This document shows positions 26,345 through 39,481 of a stretch of 64,000 bases of DNA, one piece after another. The first letter of the stretch is position 1. Each line of letters starts with the position of its first letter. Made by a program: the position numbers and the translations under genes. Where the stretch lies: positions 13,493,288 to 13,557,287 of the forward strand of contig CM022673.1 in assembly GCA_012295275.1 (NCBI GenBank), given 5' to 3'. This DNA is from Chrysomallon squamiferum (lineage: Eukaryota; Mollusca; Gastropoda; Neomphalida; Peltospiridae). The notes below the pieces were generated by a model. It saw nothing but the letters and a program-made list of their open reading frames with translations, searched no databases and was not told the DNA's origin.

Positions 26345-27412
26345 TCTCAAATAAACTATAAATAGAACCAGTTGTCTGAGATACAAATAGTGCAATTATC
26401 AGTTAGTTATAAATGATTTAATGTATCTCAGCTGAAGATAATTCAGTTAAATTGCAGTAATGATGAAAATATTTTTTGTTGTGTCTGCACATTTGATAAC
26501 TCCAGTGTGCACAAATAAAATTCAAACTTAAATAATTCAAGATGTCATGGTGAGACAGGTCTTGATAATCATTTCTATGTGTACAAGAGTGAAATTTAAT
26601 TTTTGCTCGTATGTTATTTAAAAATAGTGATCACAGAGAATAGAAATTAATTTGTTTGGGTTTGCTACATTGTTATTGTTTTGACAGCTGAAGACTTCAC
26701 TGTGTATTGAAAACATGTAAAAAAAAAAAAAAAAAAAAAGGGATTGTGATTGTTGTTGTTTTTATAGGTTATTAAATGAATGAAAAAAGGATGAAAGAAA
26801 AATTGGCTCTAAGGTAAATATGTACAGGGGTATTGTGTGTAATTTACCCAGAATGTCTTAAAAGTTAAGCATGTTTTAATACATTTATTGTTGATTTTAC
26901 ATTTGTTAATAAATCATTTATGGAGATTTATTTTCTGATGTTTTGTATTTTTACCAAAAATGTGTTCTTTTATTAAAGTTAGGGGAAAGATTTTTTTCTA
27001 TTTTAAGCACTTTTAATCTATGTTTGTTGAAGTTAAAGTTAGCTAAAAATCTGAATTAATATTTTCCAATTCTACTTCTATAATAAACATGTCTATTAAA
27101 TGTTCCCGCTACCATTTTCTGTTCTTATATTATATACAAAAAATAAAAAAATAAACAGATAAATAAAATATAATAAAATAGCCAAAGCTTTTTTAACTGA
27201 GATACATTGCTATCTATCACAACTTTTTCTAAGCAACTGACAAAACTAATAACTAAATAAACAAAAGCTAAATAAAATGAACAAAAAAATTACCTCCAAC
27301 ACTAAATAGTTATATAACAATAACATTTTAATACTGTTAATGAACAGGTTTATATATAATAAAAACTGCTTTAATATCCAAAAAATGTTGGAACAGTATT
27401 TTCTTTCTCTTT
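26345..27412. other. Convergent 3' flanks of DNAJC28 and WDR75
   Basis: About 1.07 kb separates the two stop codons. It contains the DNAJC28 poly(A) signal, an A19 run near 26720-26739 and otherwise unremarkable AT-rich DNA. A reverse-strand AATAAA near 26968 could serve WDR75. No further gene was seen. Confidence 0.6.
26514..26519 (+). terminator. DNAJC28 poly(A) signal
   Basis: AATAAA lies 170 nt after the stop codon, preceded by a TG-rich stretch. It is the first canonical signal downstream. Confidence 0.6.
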
Positions 27413-28890
27413 TTATGGCAAGATGTCAGACAGCCAGTCACATTTTGTTTCTAAAAATTTCAAAACTTTTTCTTCTTTTTTCCTTTCCTCTTCACTTTTT
27501 GAACTGTCCACTACATTCTCCTTTGACTGTTTAGTTTCTACATTGTCTGTTTTCATTTTTTCCATTTTTTCCATTTTAGGAATGTCCACTTCCATATCTG
27601 AATCAGAATCAACAGTTTTTCTCTCTGAAACTTCATCATCATCATCATCATCATCACCATCTTCATTTTCTGGATTTGCCCTTCAATTATAAAAATATAT
27701 AATTTTTCAAAAAGTAAGTAAGCAAATGAATGAATGAATGAATGCAGTGAAGTATATAACATAACATAATGTAACAAAGTATAGAAAATAAATTTAAAAA
27801 GATAAATAAAATAATAACAATAATCCAGTAGAAACCTTTAATAATAACAATAATAAAATAAAATAAAATTCCAGATAAAAAATAATTAGGATGAATACAT
27901 TTTAAAATTAATTTAAAGCAACAATACTTTCTGACAAAGCAGCATGAAAATGCAGTTTTCGGTGAAATGTGTTAAATACTCACTCAGTGTTTTTGTTGCG
28001 TAAGAGAAGAGAAGATAGGAATGTCTGACACAGGCTTGACAAAGATGGCTGAACATGAGCAGGTGTTGCCAGCATCTAAAATAAATAAAAATATTAATAA
28101 TAAAAAATGCCCTTCTTCTTTCTTTTCAATGCCTGTAATTAATAAATATTTCTATTTTTCAAATGTAATTAAGATGAATGATGCATATTTAATCATAATT
28201 TTCTTGAAGTCTGAAGCAATAAAAGTGAACCAAAATTTAAAGTTATTTTTAAAATGTTATAGTAATATGTACAAGGGTTTGTGTTTGAGAATGAAAAACA
28301 ATCTCACTTTATCACAAAATAATTCTGTATACATTTTTTTTAAAACTGTAGTGACTGAAAACTACAATATTCAAACTGACTTTATTATTTTATTATTTGC
28401 ATTAATTTATTTTCAGTTTTACCTCATCTAGCAATTTTTTGTTCTGAGGGACTGACTCCAGCCTTCCCTGCTTGTTTTTCTTATGTTGTTTTGCTAACAA
28501 AAGACTTAGTGGGGTGGAGGGGACACTCTGCTGCATCTTCAGCTGTAGATCACAAATAAAATATATTTATAAAATACAAGTCTTGTGAAGCATTCATTTT
28601 ATTATAAAAAACATTTTTTGTTAAATGAAATAAAAACAAAATAGATAAATAAATAACTAACAATTTGACAGGTGAACAACTGATAATAACAAAAGAAAAG
28701 AAAAAGATTAAAAAATCCAAACATTTCCTCAAGCATATTTTGGTCAATAATAATAATAAAAATAAAATAAAAAATAAAAAATAAAGAAAGTTGTCAGTAA
28801 AACAAATTCCACAAAATAATAGTGTGATGTAAAAAGTAAAAATGCTAAATAATCAAATGTAACTTCAATTTTATTTTTTGCATTTTTATT

Positions 28891-28921
<31 letters not shown>

Positions 28922-31900
28922 TTTTTTATTTTATTTTATTTTATTTTTTTTCTGAAACAGAAAGAAGATTTAGTTTTTTGGGAAAGGAAAGTTATAAATT
29001 TTAAACAAATTATTTTTTAATAAATACAGTTGACTAGTTTGCTTTAAACACAATTTGTATCAGACATTTATTATTTAAACACATAGTGTGAAATATGTGT
29101 AATTCATTTGTTTGTTTTTTAAAAATTATATTACATGAACTGACAAATAAAATTTCAAATATAATTTAAAGCTTCCAGTATCACAGTATCCTGATCTCTG
29201 TATATGTTCCCACTGGTACAAATATTTTCTGTTTCGCTTTTTTTTAATTTTAAACTTTTTATATTTTTTTTATATATATTTTTTTCATGATAATGATGTC
29301 TTATGCTAGTTTATTATACATCTTGGAAGTGACATTTCTGCATAAACATTTAAATAATCAGCAGAAATCAAAACGTACCTTTATTTCAGAAGAATCTCTG
29401 AGATTATCTTTTGAATCTATCATCAACAGCTCTTGATTTTTATTGAAGAAATAAAACTGAGAATGCCTTTGCCAGGCAAGATCTCCAGAGTAAGAACTCT
29501 CTTGAATGTGAGGTATGAATATTCCAGCCAGTACATCACTACTGCTGATTTCTGAATGTGAATAGACTGGTTCTGGATTGGATGCTTCAAAAACAAACAC
29601 TGTAAAAAAAATTGAAAAATATTTAAAAATGTATGCAATTAAATGATGAATTGCAGTACTTTTTGGAATTATAATAGTTTTAAAATATATAATAATAGAA
29701 AAGAAAAAAAACATCATAGCAAAAAAAAACAACAATCTCACAAAATAGCCAAATAGGTTAATTTATTGGGGTTAAAGATTCCACTGCTATTTCTGTTAAA
29801 TCAGATAAAAAAAAAAATTCAAAATAGCAAAGTTATCATCACATTTAATTAGTTATTGTTCCATAATCATTGACCATTTAGACCTGAAGTTTGTTATTAA
29901 ATATGATTTACCTATGTGATTTCTCAACAAGTGTAACAGACAGATGTTCATGTGAAATGAAAACTATATTAAATTACAAGTTTTGCATTATTAAACTTAC
30001 AATCTCTCTCTGCTGACACAGCCGCCATGTAACTTGTTAGAGGGTCAGAGGTCAACACAGATATCTCCATAGCAACACTCCACTGAACTGAAAAAAATTA
30101 ATTAAAATTAGACAAATAAACATATATTGAATAAACTGAATGTCAAAAAAAATACATAATTATAGTTTAATTAAATTAAGAGAAAAATAAGAATAAAACC
30201 AAAACTCGCCTGTACAGGTAAGAAGATTCCAGACTGTCAAGTGTGTGGAGGTTGTTGATACCAACAGGTGACAACATGACAGACGTCCAAATAGCAAGTG
30301 TCTGTCAAACAGAAAATATTAAATTTCAATCAAATATTTGAATACAGAGTTCAAAGAGTAAAACTTAAAATCGTTTTGCTGTGCTCTGCTTTGAATCAGT
30401 TCTTAAAATCTGCCAACTTTTTTGAAAGAATAAATGCATTTAATGATTCTGTTTCATTAAGAGCAGGTGAAAAGATTATACATTATATTTTACCTATGAA
30501 AGGAATTTATTTGTTAAATCTTGCTGATGGGAATCAATTCTTTTTATTTATTTATTTTCTATTTTTTATTTACTAATAATGAATAAAAATAAATAAATAA
30601 TACTATTGTTCCATTAACACATTTCTGTTTTTTGAAAAATATAATTATCAAATTTAATACATTATAAAAATGTAATTATACAATATATAAATTTTTAACA
30701 AAATAATATAAACATGTCTGAACTGAACTATCGTAATGTTACATGTATTATTAAAATAATTTTTAATACTACAGAACAAAATTATAATATTTAAAGTGTA
30801 CAAAAACCTGACTGAATCCTTGCAGACTGTATTGACCAGAGAAGATTTCAAGATGTTTGTTTCGGGATCCCACAAAGTAATTGTTGTTGTGAAGGCCACT
30901 GCAAGCAAGGAGCCATCTTCGGAAAAATCTATACTCCCTGCAGGCAGATCTCGATAAAATCCTAATGATTCACACGTCCATTTGTTTTGTGACTCTGAAA
31001 TCACGGAAACAGAAAAAGTATAAAAATTAAATAACTTTTTTGTATATCTTTAATGATAGATTTAAAAATTAGTATTAACATGAACATAATGAATAAAATC
31101 TTTCATTCGCTTTCTCTTTGAATTATTTTTTCTTTTTTCAATCCTATCTTTTTCACCAAATTATTGTCTGTAAATAATTAACTTTTTTTTTGTTTAACTT
31201 TCTTTTCTTTCTTTGACTCATTTAAAATCTATTTATCTATATTAAAATAATTATTAGTAATATAATCTTAATTTTTTCAGTAGTTTTGTTTTATTGCTAT
31301 TTTTGTTTGTTTGAAATGGAACTCACTGTATATGTCAGAGTCATCAACCAGTAACCACAATTTAAACTGATTGTCATCTGCACTGGAAACAACCATTGGT
31401 GGAAGGTCAGGGTCACCAGGTCGAAACTTCAATGCATTTATTTTCTTAGAATGAGGAACATCAACCAAAGTGTTTAGAGTGAATCTAAAATATTAATTAT
31501 TATTTTCTTAAGAAATTTCTGCTCCACATTTTTAAATAGTATTATTTAATATCAATACATAAAAAAAGTATGTAATATGGATGAAATCTTATTTAATGGC
31601 ATCTCCCTTCAATTTATTTAAAGTGGCAATTATCTAAAATTTATTTTTGTAAATATTTTTGTTTTCATTATGAATTTTCTTTTAAAGTAAAGTAAAGTAA
31701 ATAAAATATTTTTAAAATTATGTTGTTTTGAAAAAAAAAAAAATAAAATAAATAAATAAACTAACAAACAACATACAAAATATTTTTACAGTTATGTTGT
31801 TGTTTAAAAAAAAATGAAAAAAAGAGCAAGATGATGAATTTAGTTTACGTCTGTGATTTTTCTGAGAATTCCCAGAACTTGAGCAGAAGGTCAGGTGACA

Positions 31901-32039
31901 TGATGTGATCATCCCAGTATTCAAATGTAGCCAACCACTGACCTCGGCTGTCAAATGCAGCACACAAAACTTCTGTCACTACAGTTGGCTGTTTCAAGTT
32001 TTCTGGGGAAATATAGTTTTGACAAACTATATCTAACTG

Positions 32040-32072
<33 letters not shown>

Positions 32073-35000
32073 TAAGAAATTAATGATGGTCACTATTCTA
32101 TGGTTTCTGTACTCGTAGCAGCTCCAGATTCAAATACTAACACAGGAATTAGAACAAATTATTGCCTTCATTCATAATATTTCAAGTTATTCACGGACTT
32201 GTAATGAAATGTAATGAATAATTAACATTCTTGTAAAATATTTGAAATTTAATCATTTTGATCATCTCAGAATTAATGAATAATTAAAAATCTGATCATT
32301 TTAATCACCCAAAAAATAATGAATAGTTGATGCAAAATAGTGGATATTTGCTCATTTAAAAATCCAAAAAGACTGTAGTTATTGTTAAAAACTAAAATGT
32401 TATTTTTAGATAACCTACATTGTAAAGCTGAGTGTCTGTGTGCAGCAGGTAGAACTGCAGATGTCCAGGAATGCCATTGGTGACGAGGGCGTGAGATCTA
32501 GGATCCTGGATAAGTCCTACAGGAATAGGATTCTCTGTTTTCTCAACAAAATGACCTCTGGTCAAACCCTGAATGACATTCACCACGTTGAAGTTACTGG
32601 TAATCAAATGAATGCCTGTAAGTATAACAATAACAATCAATCAATTCACTACTTGAATTTTCTCTTACTGTGAATTATTAATTTAAGTATTATTTTTAAT
32701 TGTTAAAAAAAGAGATGTATACTAGTATGTTAAAATGAAAACAGTAAGAAAGATGTTTTAAGGCATTTAATTCCTAACAGATACTGAAAGAAACATGTTT
32801 ATATGGTAACAAAGAATAATAATGATAATGACGATGATGGTTGTGATAAACATGACAAAGAAAATGAAATAAAATGAGAAATGATAAATAAAAATAACAG
32901 TAATAGTAATAATAGGCATAAATAAATAAATAAATAAACGTGGAACAAATAATGAGTATAACAGAATTTACCATTGTTATCATGGGATGTTGCATAAAGT
33001 GTGTTGTCTTGGGAGCAAGTCACATGATTTATTGGAGATCCCAGACGAGGAAGAAATTCTTTGAAATGAGAATTATACTGCCATTTAACCAGGACACACT
33101 CATATCCACCACTCAGAAAATAAGAACCTGTAAAAACCATTTCACACAAACACATTTAAGATTTTTCTAATAATGACATCTTTTAAATAAATAATTATAT
33201 TAAAAAATTACCCTAATTATTTTTAGTATGTAAAAAGAAGAAAAAAAATCATAACATTCTTTCTGCTTCTGTGAAAAACTATACAAAATTTCTTAAGAAA
33301 ATCAAAGAAAATTGCAGATTTCATGATTGATATTAGGTTTATTTTATTATTAAAAACAAAGATGAATTTTAAGAAACAACGAAAAAAAAATGGTTGTTAA
33401 CTATATCAAATATAGTAATTAGAATTATAAATTTATTAATTATCAGATTAATATGTAACAACATATAGACACAAATTAAATTACTGGCAACCCCCCCCCA
33501 TACAAAAAATACAAAATTATTTATTCCCTGACCTTCAGCTGTGAAGCAGACATCAAGCACTGGAAGGGAATGCCAATGATAAGAACTTTTCACAACATTT
33601 TGACATCCAGAAAATTAAACCTAGACACAAAACGAATCTTGTTTGAAACAGTCATCATTAACATAATTGTGTTTATTTTACACAAGAAAACAGAATATAA
33701 AATAGCATGAATGATATACAGTAATATTTAAATCATTATTCATTCAAACTACCTAGTACTGAAAGCCTCTTATAATAAACTGAAAAGTAAACCAAATGTA
33801 ATAATAGTTAATAATTTTATCTGCTGCGTGACAGTAACAACAACAAAAAAAAGAAGATAAATGAGAATATTTAATCTGTTGTTTAAATGTTTTAAAAGAG
33901 TTAAAAAAAGGAAAGCAAAATGATAATCAGTAATCATTTTATTAGTTGTTTAAAAGTGAGTGACAGATTTATTTATATACTAACCAGAGAATTATCTTGC
34001 CACTTCTGCAGCCTGTAATGATGCACATTTCAGTTGGATGACAGGCCAAACAGGTAAACCTAGCTTTCTCTGCTCTGTCTGCAAAATCTTTTTTCAAAAT
34101 ATGACTGAAATGCAAACAAATTACTTTGGATTTAAATGTTACATTATCTAAAAATTAGTCTCAAATTAAACGAAGTTATCATAAAAACTGAAGAAATTTT
34201 TAAAAAACAAATAAAACGTCTAAGATTGTAATCTGTTAAAAACAAGGCACAAAAATATCTACTTTTTTCTTACACTTTACTTCTCTCTTTTAAATTATAT
34301 ATCCAAGGAAATGGAAATCATTTAACAATTGTTTTTTGTTTTAATAATGTAAAAATGTGTGAATATTTTCATCCATTATTTCGTGTGTTCATAGAACTGA
34401 CTCAATTTTTATTTACTTGCATGTCCTGCTTAACACTGAATCTGTTAAAACATGATAAATATTAATGCCAACCCCTATTTCCCCAAAATATCACACTGAT
34501 ATTAAATCAAATATCAAAAATGTAGTTTTTCTCCTTAAAATTAAAAATAATCTATTACCTTTGCACACGTCCTTTTTCAGAAGCAACATAAAGATTCCTA
34601 TCTTTTATTGCAGCGTAGTATTTGGCCTGTGTAATCAAGATAATAAAAAGTATTTGTTATTTGTAAATAAACATAAAGAACTTCTTCAAAACAATTATAC
34701 AACAAATCTGAATCAACAAGAAAATAGAAAAGGAATTGAAGATATCTGAATACTACTGAAATAGCAAGTTAGATCATTTCAAATTTTAAAAAAATTAATC
34801 CTGTATTAAACCTGATGTAATATAGTTACAATATTTCCATGGAAATAATTAAAAACCTTTCTTTTTAAAAAAAAAATATAAAAAATTCACATAATAACAA
34901 ATAAATAATTTTTTATTTGGTTTACAATTATTTCATAATACTGTGTCAGATGTTTTTGGCTCAAATGTGCAGACAACAGAATTTCAATGAATTAAATATA

Positions 35001-37657
35001 AGTATGCATTAAGATTAACAAATAATATTTTTAAAAAAATAAAGATAATAATAAATAAATAAATAAACAATAATAATAATAATAATATTATAAATATATT
35101 AAAAATGTTCACCTCTTACTTTTTCTAGTAATTGTCTTCCTATACAAATTAAGGAGAATATTTTCTTTGAGAAGACAGAAATATTATGTTTTTACTGTAC
35201 TATATATACTACTGGGTAAACAAATAGTCTGTATTATTATTATTATTATTTTTTTTTAATGGTTTTAAAAGTTAACTAAAATGACACCTACCTCACAACC
35301 AACAGCAGCCTTCCGGGGATCATTCTCACAGGACTTGAGCAGTGTTTGAGTTTCAATCTTTGTATCAGTTCTCTCTAGCGTGTGTTTAACAAGAGCATAA
35401 CCTGAAAGAATCAGTCACTTCATGAAAAACTGTAAATAATGTCACCTACATTTAAACTAATATACAAATACTCAACCATATGTTAAACAGATAGGAAATA
35501 TGTTTCTTAAGCTAAATGATAATACATGTTCTACAAAAATAAATACATTCATACTAAAGAAGGCCAAATCTTTATGTACTGATAAAAAAAATAAAAAAAT
35601 AAAAATAAAATAAATGAAGTCTAGAAAAAGACTGAAGTGCAAGTTATGTTTTAATAAACAATATAATAAACTGTAACAAAAAAAAAAAAAAAAAATAAAA
35701 TAATAAAAATAAATGAAAATAAAGTAAAAAAAGAAAAATGAAAAAAAGAAACAAGAAATATTAATAAAACAATTTTTAAAATAAATCTTCTTGATATATT
35801 AGATATGAAATAATATATATATACATACATATATATATAAAAAAATACATATATTCTCTAAAGAACAGGATAATTACTAACCGGGTTTATTGTCAGTGCT
35901 GTGATAAACTTCCTGAATGACTGAAACTATCACCTGACTTTTCTTATTCTGAACATGAATGAGACCCCACAAAGGTTGATGAACATTGTACTTCTAAAAT
36001 GTAAATTTATTTAATAATATTGCATGTAATTTGGCAATAATTCTGTTTGTAAGGCACTGGACATGAAAACTAACAACTGAGGTTTGAACCATTTGAACTA
36101 AAGTGAAGTAAATTTATTACTGTTATTCTTTTTATTTTACTGTTACAAAAATATAAATATACATTTAAAAACAACAGTACATGTTTCAATTTTAAAAAAG
36201 TGGTATTTGTTTATTTTTAAATGAAAAACCAAATCAGAAAAAATTAAATTTATATTTATAAACAAAATTGTTACCATATTATGCATATATATTCAGTTTT
36301 AAATGTATTCAAATGAAAACTAATAAAATTAAATATTAAACTATAATGAAAAATATGTCTTCACATTAACATTAAAATATATATACTAAAATGTTATTCA
36401 CAGATAAATGATATAAATGAATAAGTATGTCTTAAATTTTATATTCCACCTAAAACAATTCTCAAACTTACCCTCACAATTACTCCATCCGAGTAATCCC
36501 AGAATATAATCTGTCCATCCCGACCAGTGGAGATTAACTAAAAATAATAAAAAGATATTAACAGATAAAAAAAAACATTAAAAATAATTTAACTTTTGCT
36601 TATCAAAAATAAAGGTTAAAGAATGAATTTATGTTTTTGTTACCAAATCTGAGCAAATGTTACAATTATAGGAATTACAAGAACAAGATGCAAAATAAAA
36701 AAAATAAAAAAATAAAAATATGTGTAATAATAATAATAATAACAAAAATAAACAACAATAAGATATAAGTGAAAAATAAATAACAATCAAAAATAAAAAC
36801 AAACAACAAAACAATATCTGTTATCTCTTACCAGTTAGTTTGGATTTTAGACATTTCAATTAATTGCAAAACTATATGTGCAAGATTTTAGGAAAATACT
36901 GATGTCTGTGAATTGCCAAACTTGTAATTAACATACAGCACTTTACTTTATTATTGGGAAAAATTTATTCAAAGTATACAAAATGCATACAGTTGACTGT
37001 TTTTTTTTGCATTACCACTGATATATATTCACTGTTTAAATTTCTCTATTACCTGTAATTTGCAGCCTGGATTAATGGCAATACCAGTCAGTCTGTCTCT
37101 GTGACCGTTCTTCAGTTCTCGAATACACTCACCACTTTCTACCCCAATCACCTTTATGTTGTGACCAGCACAGCAAAACACACATCTACAAAGTAATAAA
37201 TTATGTTTACCTATACTAGAAGTATATCTCATTTTTATTTTTAAACAATATTAATATACATATCTAATCATCTATATAATTATATATGGTATACACCTCT
37301 TTTACATTTTAATTGTTTATGAAGTATTCTACAAATTTAATTTCAGAATTTACGAAAATTTCATCTTTATCTGATTAAAAATTTTTTTTTTTTTAGTACT
37401 TGTTAAATATATTTAAGAATAGTGAATAATTAAATTATAAACACGAAATAATTGAAATATGAGTTACTGAATCATGTTTCAGATTTTTATAAATAATAAA
37501 ATATTTTTATTAATATACAAAAACAAAATATATGTGTTACTAACTTTAAATCATAAGAAAAGACAGGTTTAACATCAACGATCGTTGTTCCAGCTCTCAA
37601 GCAAACAACCGGTTTATCTTCGTCCATATTCTGCACGTGTTCTATGGCAGTCGCCAT
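27413..37657 (-). CDS. WDR75: WDR75 (Utp17/NET16): WD-repeat component of the small-subunit processome (19 exons)
   Basis: Exons in gene order: 37657-37545, 37185-37053, 36537-36472, 35993-35882, 35401-35292, 34626-34559, 34104-33985, 33620-33533, 33127-32972, 32615-32419, 32036-31849, 31484-31327, 30994-30808, 30301-30210, 30087-30001, 29599-29379, 28542-28423, 28075-27984, 27680-27413. They give 858 aa after one frame repair, against about 830 in human. Diagnostic stretches are LSGGYECVLVKW, EFLPRLGSPI, PGHLQFYLLHTDTQLYN, WTCESLGF and FSEDGSLLAVAF. It should form the tandem beta-propellers of the t-UTP/UtpA group, acting in the nucleolus in pre-rRNA transcription and 18S processing. The C-terminus has an Asp/Glu-rich tail (GAT codon run near 27640) and ends WLSDILP. 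Oddities are a 1-nt frameshift at 33598-33601 and a GC donor at 30209. It shares a 189-bp promoter with TOMM7. Confidence 0.97.
36049..36095 (+). mobile_element. tRNA-derived SINE-like fragment
   Basis: A pol III A-box-like GTAAGGCACTGGAC and, about 20 nt further on, a B-box-like GGTTTGAACC give the layout of a tRNA-derived SINE head. It lies in the third intron of WDR75, on the opposite strand to the gene. Without flanking duplications it is only a candidate. Confidence 0.4.
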
Positions 37658-37846
37658 ATTTGACGTACTGGCTAACCTAAATGTAACAGCAATAGGTATT
37701 GGTTGATCATATTATATTTGTCCAATCAACAGAAATCTAAGCTTATACAAGGCCGTTTTATACACTTCCGGTTTTGTTGATGTCGTCAGGTAGAAAGGAG
37801 AGATAAAATAATTTCTGTCATTTTAAATCATTCATAAAAATAAAAT
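37658..37846. promoter_or_regulatory. Bidirectional promoter of WDR75 and TOMM7
   Basis: Only 189 bp separate the two start codons. The interval holds ATTGG at 37698-37702 and CCAAT at 37722-37726, an inverted pair of NF-Y-type boxes, and ACTTCCGG at 37764-37771, a canonical ETS/GABP core. No TATA box in good position is evident. Such CCAAT plus ETS promoters are typical of housekeeping divergent pairs in animals; function here is inference. Confidence 0.65.
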
Positions 37847-38900
37847 ATGGTGAAGTTTAGTCCAGGAGCAAAACAGAGAATTACATCACTCACCACTATA
37901 GCTAGATTTGTATTTCACTGGGGATTTATCCCTATGATTCTTTATTTGGGTATGTAACTACTAACTTCTATGTTTTGACCCAAACAGTAACACTAACACT
38001 GTAACAGTAACAAATATTTTTCTTTGCATATTCGGTAAGATTAAGATTAAGCTAGTAATACTAATAGATATCATATGTTTCAGCAAATTCGGCCTCTGCA
38101 ATAAATTTTATTCGTTTTGCCAGTTTGATTGTGTCACTGTCAGGCTTTAAGTTTAACTATACGAGAACTTTACAGTTTACCAGTTCTGAGTTCGACATTT
38201 TTGCAATTTTATTAATTATCATGTTTTGAGACTTTGTTTGGTTTGGGGACGGTCAGTGTGAGTATTTTCGTACCGATTCATAATATCATAAATATGTAAT
38301 AGTAAAATAAAAATGCTTGTTTTTTTCAAAATTTTATTAAATCTCCAGATGTCATTTTCAAATGGAGATTTTCGAGTTTCATATGAGTCACAATGCACTG
38401 TTATTGTTAAAGATGTTAACAATAATTAAAACATTAATAAACAGAATATCATGTTTATGCATAACTATTTTTTTTTTTTCAGGTTTTCAGAAAGGTGCTG
38501 ATGAGGGAATGCCAGCACTGTCATTTCTCAGGTAACTATTAATAATAATGGAGATGTACAAATTCCACAACTGACCAGATTTCATAAAAATTACCATATA
38601 ATATTAAAAGATGATCAGTTCTTTAAAGTAATATATGAAGAAAAAAAATATTTGCTTGCACTTTCCATTTTCTCCACTATTTGCATGATTTCTTATTTCT
38701 TATTTTTTCTTTCAATTATCTATTTCTGTAGATTTATCACTTCAGTATTTATTTGTACTTGTAAGCTGTAGATGATTTTGAGTGAAACTCATTGTATAAC
38801 TGTATAAATTACTTCACTTAATTTGATAAAATTTATAAATATTTTAATTTATATTTTAACTTTATTTAAATTTTTTGTTTTCAGTCTTCTGTGGCAGTAA
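37847..38900 (+). CDS. TOMM7: TOMM7: small Tom7 subunit of the mitochondrial outer-membrane translocase (3 exons)
   Basis: Exons 37847-37949, 38483-38531 and 38885-38900 join to exactly 55 aa, the same length as human TOMM7. Family hallmarks are the start MVKFS, then FVFHWGFIPMILYLGFQKGAD with its single membrane segment (about residues 20-36), then EGMP and the end SLLWQ. Tom7 modulates assembly and stability of the TOM complex and, in animals, PINK1 accumulation on the outer membrane. The last coding exon adds only five codons and the stop. AATAAA at 38928-38933 and 39234-39239 are possible poly(A) signals. It is transcribed divergently from WDR75. Confidence 0.96.
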
Positions 38901-38927
38901 TCACAAATGACAAGTTGAATGATCAGT

Positions 38928-39239
38928 AATAAACATTGGACAGTGTCTGGGACATTGCTATGTATATTTCACTTTACATCAGTTTGTGTTTTAATTGAGG
39001 ATAATAACTGGATTAGGTTGTTTCAGTTGCCATGGCAACAGTGGAGTAGCTGGAGATAAATGGGTGTGTTGCAGTGACCATCATGATGTTCATCTTTTAC
39101 CAAAATGTATAAAATATATCATGAACTGAGCTCCTGTATTTGTCTTTTATTTAAAAAACATGTTCATCATCAGATTAGAATTTGAATTCTTATTTTAGTG
39201 GCAGTGAAATATGTTTGACAAAATACTTTATATAATAAA
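38928..39239 (+). terminator. TOMM7 candidate poly(A) signals
   Basis: AATAAA occurs 28 nt after the stop (38928-38933) and again at 39234-39239. The distal one would give a 3' UTR of about 350 nt ending before the MITE-like element. Confidence 0.4.
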
Positions 39240-39481
39240 AGTACCACAAAACCACGATTGGCGGTCTCTTCATTTTATTAATTAAAAACGCAGTACCATA
39301 AGTGTATAGTTTCAGAAAAATGATAAATGCACACAAACACACTTCCATATATGTTCTCTTGCAATAAATAATTAACATATTAGAACTAAAGCACACACTT
39401 GATACAAATGTGCCACAAAACCAGCAGGAAAATATATAAATAAGATATTTCTGACACATTGAAGTAATTAAAGATAATATA

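Noticed and set aside
30298-30576. 92-residue + strand open frame in a WDR75 intron
   Set aside because: Lacks recognisable similarity, overlaps the antisense of an exon edge at its start and ends in a T-rich run; chance is the simplest explanation in DNA this AT-rich.
32440-32673. 77-residue + strand open frame
   Set aside because: It is the complementary strand of a clearly coding WDR75 exon (32419-32615).
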